This document shows positions 52,041-60,630 of a DNA stretch of 64,000 bases, piece after piece (position 1 is the stretch's first letter; each line of letters starts with the position of its first letter). This DNA comes from a virus. The position numbers and the translations under genes were made by a program. The notes beneath the pieces were generated by a model, which had not been told where the DNA came from, made no database searches, and saw only the letters and a program-made list of their open reading frames with translations. Location of the stretch: IMG/VR virus record IMGVR_UViG_3300025141_000034, positions 1 to 64,000 of that record, one strand, 5' to 3'.

Positions 52041-55000
52041 TGATTATATGGCACAGGCATCAGGAGCTGAACCATCAGTGACATCAGGGGATCTTGTTCC
52101 CTCTGAGGTCTTGGATCAGGTTTTAAATATGCCAGCTGTCAACCTCGTCTCTCCAGCTAAGAGTAATATAGACAGCCTGGAAGAATCAACATCTGTCCCA
52201 TCTCAAAGTGACACGTCGACAATTGAGGGAAGCGTTGACTTTATAGATGCAACAGACCAGGCATTGACAAATTTGACAAATCCTGCTGCAGTTGCAGGTC
52301 TATCTACAAAGGCACCCGAGTTGATCGGATCCTTTGACTTCGTTCCGCTCTATCCGTCTGACTCAGATATTCCACACCAGAGCGTCTTTAACGCGATCCA
52401 CATGAATGTCATGCTAGATAGCCTGACAAGGGAGGCTGCTAAAAACTGTCTCAATAAGATTCTTCAAAATGATGGTAACGTGACAGATACACTGATCTCA
52501 TCTCTTCAGCCAAGTTCATTTAACACATACAGTGAGTTCCTAGATGCTTTTGGAAATATAGCAAGATACGCATTCTTTGTCCAGAAGCTATATGGTGTTA
52601 ATTTCGGGTGGGACGATCTATACTCAGCATTTGATGCCATGAGATCTGCACTTAAGTCTAGGTTTAGTATAGATGCCTCTCAATCAACGTGGGAAGAGAT
52701 GGCAGGAGCTGGTCATTCCGGAGCAAGCGCAGTTGCTGACACACAGGGCTACCTATGGGCTGTATCAGGAGGCTCTGGATCTGATGAGCTTAGCACTGGT
52801 CACATATCAAAGCAAGATCACATGTCTGATCTTGTCAATGTAAGTAATAAGAATGAGATATCCGACACAGCGTTTATCGGTCAGATCATTCAGGATCTAA
52901 GAAGAAGCGTTTTACTTATCTCACCTCAAATGAGAGATGGAGATAGGGACGGAGAAGATGTATCTACAGACGGTGCGTATTCTGTCAGAGATGACATGAA
53001 TGATACCGATTCTTTCGTCAACAAGATGATCATGGGACTGAATGCGCTTAATACATCAAGCGATATTGAAGCTACTGTTACATCTCAGGTTGAGCAGATT
53101 TTAATGCTCTCACAGGATGACTACTTGACATTTACGTCAAATCTACTCGGACCGGATGCTGGAACGTCTGGAGCTCAAGACCTAATCTCCATCTGCCACC
53201 TCATCACACGTGATGTGTATATGTCATTTATGAAGAGGACAACAGCTGTGCTGTATGATGCATACAAAGCTCTCGATGCCCAGTCGATTGGAACAAATCC
53301 CTCAGTTGAGCTTCTTGTCAATGAGACTATAGGTAATATCGGAGGAAGTCTTTCAACAAGCACACCCGCATCAGAGTCTATTGCCTCTCTTTTAAACCCA
53401 GTAAGTGATGCAACAGGTGGAGAGAGAACATTCACATTTGAAAGATTCTCAATAGACTCATCATTTGGTCTAAATGCTAGGGCAGGATTTGACGTATTTT
53501 CAGGAGACCTCTTTGACATGCTCAAGACACCACTTTTACTTAGATCCGCTGCAATTTTAGACTTTAGCTTCGGTGTATTTGCTGATGACTTTACCAGAAA
53601 AGCTCAGTCTATAGCACAAATGGTTCCAATTCTTATCGGAGGCGCAAAGGGTTCAAACTCCCTGTGGAAGGCTACAACGACATTGTTGGCAGACTATCTT
53701 TTAGGTCAAAACTTCACAGAGGTCGGTTCGGATCTTGCATTTCATGATATCTCTAGTGATGCCTGGGAAGATGCACTTGGAGGCTACGGAGACTGGTCGG
53801 GAGAACAGGACGAGTATGAGTTTATTAGACTTGGAATCTTCGGACACGCTATCGATAGCGAGGAGATCGGCTATCTATTAACAAGATATCTAGATCTCAG
53901 GCACCTGCTGAAGGTGATGGATGCTAGCTGGGAGTCTAAGATGTCTGGATCTGAGATCTTAGATGAAGGTTCAGTTGAAACTGAATTTGAGGAAAATTAT
54001 GAGCAATTTTATGTGATAGCAAAAGAGCTAGCAGAGAAGGTCACTGAGGTCTTAGGAGTAACAAGCTATGGTGATTTTACAGGTGCAATTGATGAGGCAT
54101 CGTATGATGTATCTTCTGCACAAAGTGTTTCATTCAAGCCTTCCGGGTTTATGACATCAGAGGAAAAAAAGTCATATGCTATTTCAGAGCTAGATGTCAT
54201 GGAGACTCCGATAGGAATAGCCCTCTTGACTAGTGTTAGTAGCTCTGAGAGCATATTTGATCTGCCCTATAGGGTTCTGGCATCATTCTATGACACGCTT
54301 TTAAATGAAGCCTTTGTTTCAGACGAGGGTGATCGAGTTTCATCAACTGATCTCACAGAAGATGATAACACAAGAGTTTCTGCTGCAAAAGCGCTAATGA
54401 GCGCGGGACTTGAGAAGCTGGAAATTACAACTGACTATCGAGGCTGGTCTGACACGCTGAGAAGGCGTGCTATAACTCACATGATAGCCACCCTTATTGA
54501 CAGATTCATAGATCCAAATCTATGGGTATATTCTAGCGCTGTAGTGACAGATGCCGCAGTGGGACCGATGCCAGGTGCCCGAGGCGGCGAGGATTTCACA
54601 ATACTTGGGCAGAATGTATCTGCTCAAATATTTACACAGATCTATCTTATCATTGATAGCATGAAAGTCACACAGTTTACTGCAATCGTGAGAGACATGA
54701 ATGATCTCGGCTACGGCGGAGGCGGATATGTGATATATGATGACGTCATTGACCTCCTTAAGTCACTAGATGATGGTGGAGCATTTGAGGAGACAGAGGG
54801 GTCTATCAAGTATGTTCACACACAGCTTCTCAATGAGTATGCCAAGACTGAGTCATACTGTGAGGCTCTCAAGATAGTCGGAGAGACACTGAAAAATGAG
54901 TATGATGCTGTTTCAGCTACAATCGTGGGTCAGGGTGTATCCAATCTAGTCTCGCTAGTTGAGCTAGCTGCAAGCAATGCTATCAGTAATTCAGATAATC

Positions 55001-56451
55001 CAGTTGCCTCAACACTGACCTCAGACGACGCATTTTCAGCAATATTAAGCACAGCAATGTTTCCTGAGACCCTCAGCGCAAAGACAGTTGCTAAAGAATG
55101 CTCTCGATACGTGTCTTCTGGAGGCTACTACGATAGTGAGATTAGCTCAGGAGAGCAGAATGCGGCTGTAGATCTGCTTATTCCCTCTTCTGAGGTCATT
55201 CCTGCAAATCGCCTATCACAGAGAATAATTCCATCTCTTAAGCTAATGACTGCCCAGGGAAGGGAGCAGACAACAGGTGAAAAAAGTGATCCCATATCAG
55301 TCAAGGGTGATCCTGACAATGACCGAAAGGAGATACTTGCTGTCGGTCTGCCTCCAGGACTCACAGAGAGATTGAGAGAGGAGGCTGCAGTTTTTAGCTC
55401 TGGCGGATATAGCCCAGAGGACTATGAGCAGAGCCCGTTAGTATGCATCAAGGTGTGGAAGAAGGATCTCGACCGAGGTGATGTCGTCTACAAGCCCCAG
55501 AACTACGTTTTTGATACACGTGTGTATCCATCTGTTTACGACGGATGGGATGGCGGAAACACTACAAGCAAGATCGTAGCTAAGGGAATCGGTGCATCAG
55601 CTAAGTTGAGTGAAACTGACTTTGGGGAGCCTGTGTACACAATCGACACTTCGACTGAAGACGTTTCTCTGGACTGGGAGACCCTTATGTCGACAAGAGG
55701 TATGAGTACAGTGGAATACTCAGACCCTTCACAGTTTGTTGATCTATATGATGATCTTCGATTTCGCCTTATTTTAAGATCACCTCTTCGGGGAACATCC
55801 TATGGATGGGTGCAAGAGTCAGGCAGCCTAAATGACATATTTGAAAGCTCCTCTGCAGATGAGATTAAAAAGAATCATCTTCAGGATTACCTTCTAAGTC
55901 AGTACCTTAGGGTTGTCGCAGGAGTGAACGTAGAGAATGTAGCATTTCAATTATTTAAGAAGGGGACGTCCACGATGGCAACAGGTGACGGCGCCGGGCT
56001 TGGAACAGGCGCAGATGATTTTTCATTTATAAGTGACATACTTAGCATGAATCCTTCTTTCTCGGATGACTTCAGGGACGGCGACTATATTAAAAATGTC
56101 AGATCAGACATCTTAAGCATGATAGACAAGGGCATCACAGACGATATTATTAGCAACTTTGGTGTTAGTAGCACGATATCTAAGAATGTTACCTCAAAGA
56201 TCAGTCAGTCCCTTCTATTCTCTCCTGAAAAGTATTTTAATAGACATGTTCTTCCCCGACTCTTTGAGAGGGTATTCTGTATTCTCATTGATCCAGACGG
56301 ATTTGACATAGACACAGATGAGACGACTGGAATTGACACTTCTGATGATAATGTTCTCGCGGCATATAAGTCCGAGATATTTAATTTTTACGTTACAGTT
56401 GAGATTTTACCGGTCCAATCAGGTGACGGATTTGAAACCTCTGCAGACTAA
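52030..56451 (+). CDS. Very large acidic virion protein of unknown family
   Basis: This 1473-residue protein is the largest in the window. It has an excellent AAGGAGG ribosome-binding site (52018-52024) and starts 11 bases inside the previous gene. It is rich in Ser, Asp, Glu and Ala, mainly helical in the middle, with no signal peptide, no clear membrane segment and no enzymatic motif. The end has H-V-L-P-R-L-F-E-R-V. The three genes 49257, 52030 and 56463 are likely a structural module, possibly peripheral baseplate or neck. Confidence 0.45.
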   Translation: MAGSDYMAQASGAEPSVTSGDLVPSEVLDQVLNMPAVNLVSPAKSNIDSLEESTSVPSQSDTSTIEGSVDFIDATDQALTNLTNPAAVAGLSTKAPELIGSFDFVPLYPSDSDIPHQSVFNAIHMNVMLDSLTREAAKNCLNKILQNDGNVTDTLISSLQPSSFNTYSEFLDAFGNIARYAFFVQKLYGVNFGWDDLYSAFDAMRSALKSRFSIDASQSTWEEMAGAGHSGASAVADTQGYLWAVSGGSGSDELSTGHISKQDHMSDLVNVSNKNEISDTAFIGQIIQDLRRSVLLISPQMRDGDRDGEDVSTDGAYSVRDDMNDTDSFVNKMIMGLNALNTSSDIEATVTSQVEQILMLSQDDYLTFTSNLLGPDAGTSGAQDLISICHLITRDVYMSFMKRTTAVLYDAYKALDAQSIGTNPSVELLVNETIGNIGGSLSTSTPASESIASLLNPVSDATGGERTFTFERFSIDSSFGLNARAGFDVFSGDLFDMLKTPLLLRSAAILDFSFGVFADDFTRKAQSIAQMVPILIGGAKGSNSLWKATTTLLADYLLGQNFTEVGSDLAFHDISSDAWEDALGGYGDWSGEQDEYEFIRLGIFGHAIDSEEIGYLLTRYLDLRHLLKVMDASWESKMSGSEILDEGSVETEFEENYEQFYVIAKELAEKVTEVLGVTSYGDFTGAIDEASYDVSSAQSVSFKPSGFMTSEEKKSYAISELDVMETPIGIALLTSVSSSESIFDLPYRVLASFYDTLLNEAFVSDEGDRVSSTDLTEDDNTRVSAAKALMSAGLEKLEITTDYRGWSDTLRRRAITHMIATLIDRFIDPNLWVYSSAVVTDAAVGPMPGARGGEDFTILGQNVSAQIFTQIYLIIDSMKVTQFTAIVRDMNDLGYGGGGYVIYDDVIDLLKSLDDGGAFEETEGSIKYVHTQLLNEYAKTESYCEALKIVGETLKNEYDAVSATIVGQGVSNLVSLVELAASNAISNSDNPVASTLTSDDAFSAILSTAMFPETLSAKTVAKECSRYVSSGGYYDSEISSGEQNAAVDLLIPSSEVIPANRLSQRIIPSLKLMTAQGREQTTGEKSDPISVKGDPDNDRKEILAVGLPPGLTERLREEAAVFSSGGYSPEDYEQSPLVCIKVWKKDLDRGDVVYKPQNYVFDTRVYPSVYDGWDGGNTTSKIVAKGIGASAKLSETDFGEPVYTIDTSTEDVSLDWETLMSTRGMSTVEYSDPSQFVDLYDDLRFRLILRSPLRGTSYGWVQESGSLNDIFESSSADEIKKNHLQDYLLSQYLRVVAGVNVENVAFQLFKKGTSTMATGDGAGLGTGADDFSFISDILSMNPSFSDDFRDGDYIKNVRSDILSMIDKGITDDIISNFGVSSTISKNVTSKISQSLLFSPEKYFNRHVLPRLFERVFCILIDPDGFDIDTDETTGIDTSDDNVLAAYKSEIFNFYVTVEILPVQSGDGFETSAD

Positions 56452-56462
56452 TAGGATTTAAC

Positions 56463-58529
56463 ATGTCGTCTACGCTATCTGATCTAATAGAGAATTATGG
56501 TTATTCATCAATGCCCAGCAAGGGAGTAAATCAGTCTGACATACCAATTCCAGGTGATGTCGAGGCTGAGTTTCAGTACAACTACTTTGTCAAAGATGAG
56601 ACAACGACACGTGATGTATCTATCAGAGGTGACTCGATAACTGCATTCACAACCCTCTCAGATGACGCATCTGAGGCAGAGAGATTAGTTGCCCTTGCTC
56701 AATTTGACGTTCCTCGATTGGTCAATATTAGGTGGACACCTGCAGTTCTGGAGTCAATAATTACTGATGAGGGCTCTGAAACATCTTCTAGTATTGGTGT
56801 GACAATAGGCGATAATTTATCTAATGTGTTATACGAGGAGGTGATGACAAGCAACCAGTATAGCGGAATAGGCCTCCAGGACGCCGAGGGCCTAGGGATG
56901 TTGACAGATATGGCAAAGATATGTGTCAATGCATCTAGCCTTCCAATTGAATTTGTAACATCTGACTCTTCTAGCGAGGCAACAGAGTCAAATCTTGACG
57001 TTGTCAATCAGTGGTTCGATGCACTGAGCTCTGGCCTGGATTCTTCAATGCTTGGGTATGGAGGTGACACTCACGGCGGCAACAGGACATTAGATGGATC
57101 AACTAAGGAGCTTTTAAGAAATGCTCTTGCAAGCTATCAGTCCGAGGGAACATATAGTTTTGCAAATAGGACAGCAGAGAGAGAGGCTGCAATTAATGAC
57201 ACCCTTAGCAATAATCCTACAACATTTGATATCGGAATATCTATTAGTAATGTACTAGCAGATGTCCTTGGTGATAAGTGGTCTTCGGACGGCGGTAGCG
57301 CATATTTTGAGGAATTTAACTCTATCAAGGATGTTCTTAGTATGATAGCCACAGCTGCAATTACACAAGAAACAGCTGGTCAGATAAGCGATAATGATTA
57401 CGACATTAGCGGAACGCCAGTGACATACAGAGTCGTCCAGAGCATCGCAGATCAAACGTCTGATAGTCAGTATGTCGCTCAGGTCACCGGTTATATAATT
57501 GAGAAACAGGAGATAGATGAGAACGGAAATATCCTACAGATGGATCCACTTGTCTGTGAGGGAGGTGACATAGGATCTTTTGTTGATCCGAATATCATGT
57601 ATGGACGGGGATATCGCTACAGGGTCAGAACTGTTACTTATCTAGAGTTTAGCGCAATTAATACCTATCCCGGAAATGAGTCTAGAAACGAGACTGTTGT
57701 TGTGGGGATGTTTGTTGCATCAAAGGCTAGCAAGGCTGTATCTGTAATATGCATAGAGACGACCCCGCCAAAGCCTCCGGCTGACATAGAGTTTAACTAT
57801 GACGGCTTTAACGGATCGCTTGATATATCATGGTCATTTCCCTTAAACAGGCAGAGAGATATTAAGCAGTTTAGGGTATTTAGACGTGCCTCAATAGATG
57901 ATCCATTCGAGCTAATTAAGTGTTATTTCTTTAATGATGCTGACACAGTTCCAAAGACTCCAGAGATTTCTGATCCAGATAGCTTGCTAAGCTCAACATC
58001 AGCAAGGCTAAGCGGTGCATTAATTCAGGTTACAGACTCTGCAGTAGCTCTATGCAGAGATTCTGACTTTAATGAAGACTCTAGGTACATATATGCCCTT
58101 ACAAGCGTAGATGCGCGAGGAATGAGTTCAAACTATTCTTCTCAATATGAGCTCTCATACGATAAGTTTAAGTCAAGGATTGTCCTAGACTACGTGTCTC
58201 AATCAGGTGCCCCAATGCCCTATCCAAATCTCTATCTTAAGCGAGAAGTATTCATTGATGCGCTAAAAACATCAGGATACAACAATATGACAGTTTTATT
58301 TAGACCTGAGACGCTGGTCGTTACAGACTCTAGCGGAACAAGTCTTGATTATCTATCAAATAGTGATGATATGCCTAGCTATAAAATATCAATGATAAAT
58401 CTTGATAATCAAAAGTCTAAGATGATTGATATTTATGTTAGAGATATCAGGGGTGCATCATCTGAGATAGAAGAGGGAGTTGAGTATGAGACGACAACTA
58501 GAGTTGCCACGCTAATAGATTCTTCCTAA
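56463..58529 (+). CDS. Virion protein with fibronectin type III domain
   Basis: This 688-residue protein is helical and Ser-rich in the first 300 residues. Residues about 435-560 form an FN3-like domain: P-P-K-P-P-A-D-I, then S-L-D-I-S-W-S-F-P, I-K-Q-F-R-V-F-R-R, and later R-Y-I-Y-A-L-T-S-V-D-A. These are the usual W, Y and tyrosine-corner positions. FN3 modules are common in phage tail proteins that contact cell surfaces. The following gap of 55 bases has a hairpin (58546-58563). Confidence 0.62.
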   Translation: MSSTLSDLIENYGYSSMPSKGVNQSDIPIPGDVEAEFQYNYFVKDETTTRDVSIRGDSITAFTTLSDDASEAERLVALAQFDVPRLVNIRWTPAVLESIITDEGSETSSSIGVTIGDNLSNVLYEEVMTSNQYSGIGLQDAEGLGMLTDMAKICVNASSLPIEFVTSDSSSEATESNLDVVNQWFDALSSGLDSSMLGYGGDTHGGNRTLDGSTKELLRNALASYQSEGTYSFANRTAEREAAINDTLSNNPTTFDIGISISNVLADVLGDKWSSDGGSAYFEEFNSIKDVLSMIATAAITQETAGQISDNDYDISGTPVTYRVVQSIADQTSDSQYVAQVTGYIIEKQEIDENGNILQMDPLVCEGGDIGSFVDPNIMYGRGYRYRVRTVTYLEFSAINTYPGNESRNETVVVGMFVASKASKAVSVICIETTPPKPPADIEFNYDGFNGSLDISWSFPLNRQRDIKQFRVFRRASIDDPFELIKCYFFNDADTVPKTPEISDPDSLLSSTSARLSGALIQVTDSAVALCRDSDFNEDSRYIYALTSVDARGMSSNYSSQYELSYDKFKSRIVLDYVSQSGAPMPYPNLYLKREVFIDALKTSGYNNMTVLFRPETLVVTDSSGTSLDYLSNSDDMPSYKISMINLDNQKSKMIDIYVRDIRGASSEIEEGVEYETTTRVATLIDSS

Positions 58530-58545
58530 GAATTATTTTACCAGA

Positions 58546-58563
58546 ATACAATGTGAATTGTAT
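58546..58563 (+). terminator. Hairpin with GTGA tetraloop
   Basis: ATACAAT (58546-58552) and ATTGTAT (58557-58563) form a perfect 7-base stem around GTGA, which is a GNRA-type loop known to stabilise RNA hairpins. There is no GC-rich stem or long U-tract, so it is weak as an intrinsic terminator; RNA processing or mRNA protection is an alternative. The TATATTTA at 58561-58568 overlaps the 3' arm and could be a late-type promoter for the 58585 gene. Confidence 0.35.
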
Positions 58564-58584
58564 ATTTACAACCAGGAGTAAAAA

Positions 58585-59292
58585 ATGGGCTTCTTAGACC
58601 ACAGTACTAATAATATTATTTTGGATGCTGTTTTAACAGACAAGGGAAGACAGCTTCTTTCAAGAAACGACGGATCCTTTCAAATTGTTAAATACGCGCT
58701 ATCTGACGACGAAGTGGATTATACAATTGTTAAGAAATTTGGACGAACAGTCGGAAAAGAGAAGATAGAGAAGAATACACCAATTCTCGAGGCACTTACA
58801 ACTACAAATGTTGCTCAAAAATATAGGCTGAGAAGCATATCAGTGCCGAATCTCACAAGGCTACCGTCGTTAACACTAGACGGAGTGACGTCTGATACGA
58901 TAACACTGAATGTTGTTAACACTAGAAGCTCATCAGTCACAGTAAAGCAGTCAATCGGCGGTGATCAGCTAGTTCCAACTGAGCTAGTTGACCAGGTCTT
59001 TAGAGTGACAATGAACAACCTATTCCTACAACTATCCGGTGTTAGGCCTGTCACAATTGATTCTGAGAATATTGCAACATATCTTGTTACGAGAGGGTCT
59101 TCACTAGACACTGTAACAGGTGGCGCATCTTTCGCAGGAACAGTTCAGGTTAAATCATCACTCACAACAACGATGTTCAATACATACGGTGTAGCTAGTG
59201 ATAAAACACTAATTAGAACATATGTCACCGTGACTGGTCAACAGTCAGGTGCAGTTAAGAGCTTTTTAATTAAGATCAATAAGACGTCATGA
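58585..59292 (+). CDS. Virion protein with L-D-A-V-L-T-D-K-G-R motif
   Basis: This 235-residue protein starts at ATG 58585 with AGGAG at 58574-58578. The N-terminus has I-I-L-D-A-V-L-T-D-K-G-R-Q-L-L (about 10-24) followed by F-Q-I-V-K-Y-A-L-S-D-D-E-V-D-Y, a motif widespread in tailed-phage structural proteins and similar to the start of the 48273 protein. The C-terminal half is beta-rich. It is likely a fibre- or tail-associated structural protein; exact role unknown. Confidence 0.6.
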   Translation: MGFLDHSTNNIILDAVLTDKGRQLLSRNDGSFQIVKYALSDDEVDYTIVKKFGRTVGKEKIEKNTPILEALTTTNVAQKYRLRSISVPNLTRLPSLTLDGVTSDTITLNVVNTRSSSVTVKQSIGGDQLVPTELVDQVFRVTMNNLFLQLSGVRPVTIDSENIATYLVTRGSSLDTVTGGASFAGTVQVKSSLTTTMFNTYGVASDKTLIRTYVTVTGQQSGAVKSFLIKINKTS

Positions 59293-59309
59293 TTGGTAAG
59301 AGATAAAAT

Positions 59310-60608
59310 ATGGCCACATTTAAAGAAATTTCCGCAGCTGACATTAAGACAAGCAGGTCAGTATTAAATCAGTTAGTTGATATTATTCAAGAGGATATCT
59401 CAGGATCAACAACAAGAAAGAAGTACCAGGTATTTGTAACCGGTGGTGTGGGCCCAGGTGTGACATCATCCCTATTTCAGACTGTATATGACCAGGACTA
59501 CACACTTCAGACTGCAAATCCAATTTTCGATATGACCTTTGGAATGTACTCAGGTAGCGCAGATGTAGCGTCAGCCTCTAGTGGTCAAGACAGCGCGGGT
59601 AAGATTCTATTTCCATCTAACTCACTAATGATGCGTGAGAAGATCAACGTATACAGACAGTTTTCACAGCTGCTTCTCGGTAATGCAACATATCAGTTTG
59701 CGTCGCCCTTTACGACAACACAGCCTCCAACTTCAAATGGAATTGATAACGCTTTATTCTTTACATTCAAGAGGCTATTTGCTCGCGATAAGATTAAGCG
59801 TGAGACCTTCGCTATGAAGTTCTACCAGTCAGCGTCAAGGGCTCCGGGTGATCCCACAGCATCTGGTCAGGGTCCACTGTTTGGAAATATGGGTCCAAAT
59901 ATTAATCTTGCAACAGTCTCTGGTTCAGCCATTTTTACAGATATTGGATCTGCTACAGCCAAGGAGACCTCTATAGGCGGTGAGGTTGGTAACATTGTAG
60001 ACTCGTCTAACACAAACAGAAATGTTGGACTTCTCTTCTACGATATGGGAATTGGAATCCTTGACGTCGACAAGGTGATCTCTGCATCACAAAAGGCATC
60101 AGGAGTCATAGATGCGATGACCAATGCAGCGTTTCAGGGAGCAGCGAAAGGTCAGACCATAATCGGCTACGGTCCTGCAGGTCCTGTTGGAGCACATCCG
60201 GGATTAGACGGAGGAAGGGGAAATAGACAGGCAAAGTTCGTTCCTGACTTCGTGGTTTCAGCGTCAATGGATAACATTCTTGATCACTTCGCCTCAGTTA
60301 GATTCCAGTCAGGATCTCTCACAGCTATCACGTTTCAGAATGTCACAAACATCAATTCAACTTTAATATTCTGCAGGGCGACGTCAGATGAGTTTAACTA
60401 CTCTTCCAATCCAACATTTACTGACTCTACGGGAAGAATTAATGTTATTGATGAGGGTGAGGAGAACACACAGAGAACATTTTCATTCGTTAGCACGATC
60501 GGCCTATATGACGGAAGAAATAATCTACTAGCAGTAGCAAAGCTAAGCAGGCCCGTTGAGAAGAATGACGAGAAGGACATGACATTCAGGATTAGGCTTG
60601 ACTTCTAG
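59310..60608 (+). CDS. Virion structural protein sharing a C-terminal module with 60631
   Basis: This 432-residue protein has a helical start, then a Gly/Ser-rich centre. The last 43 residues contain I-G-L-Y-D-G-R-N-N-L-L-A-V-A-K-L and end with K-D-M-T-F-R-I-R-L-D-F, which align with the end of the next, much larger protein. This shared tail suggests a common docking or assembly element. The gene lies 17 bases after the 58585 gene and 22 bases before the 60631 gene. No T4 homologue is recognised. Confidence 0.55.
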   Translation: MATFKEISAADIKTSRSVLNQLVDIIQEDISGSTTRKKYQVFVTGGVGPGVTSSLFQTVYDQDYTLQTANPIFDMTFGMYSGSADVASASSGQDSAGKILFPSNSLMMREKINVYRQFSQLLLGNATYQFASPFTTTQPPTSNGIDNALFFTFKRLFARDKIKRETFAMKFYQSASRAPGDPTASGQGPLFGNMGPNINLATVSGSAIFTDIGSATAKETSIGGEVGNIVDSSNTNRNVGLLFYDMGIGILDVDKVISASQKASGVIDAMTNAAFQGAAKGQTIIGYGPAGPVGAHPGLDGGRGNRQAKFVPDFVVSASMDNILDHFASVRFQSGSLTAITFQNVTNINSTLIFCRATSDEFNYSSNPTFTDSTGRINVIDEGEENTQRTFSFVSTIGLYDGRNNLLAVAKLSRPVEKNDEKDMTFRIRLDF

Positions 60609-60630
60609 TCCTAACTGGAGGTTTTAGCCC

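Noticed and set aside
52030-56451. Tape-measure protein
   Set aside because: The size would fit, but there is no long coiled-coil or hydrophobic segment, and no tube, sheath or chaperone genes are adjacent.
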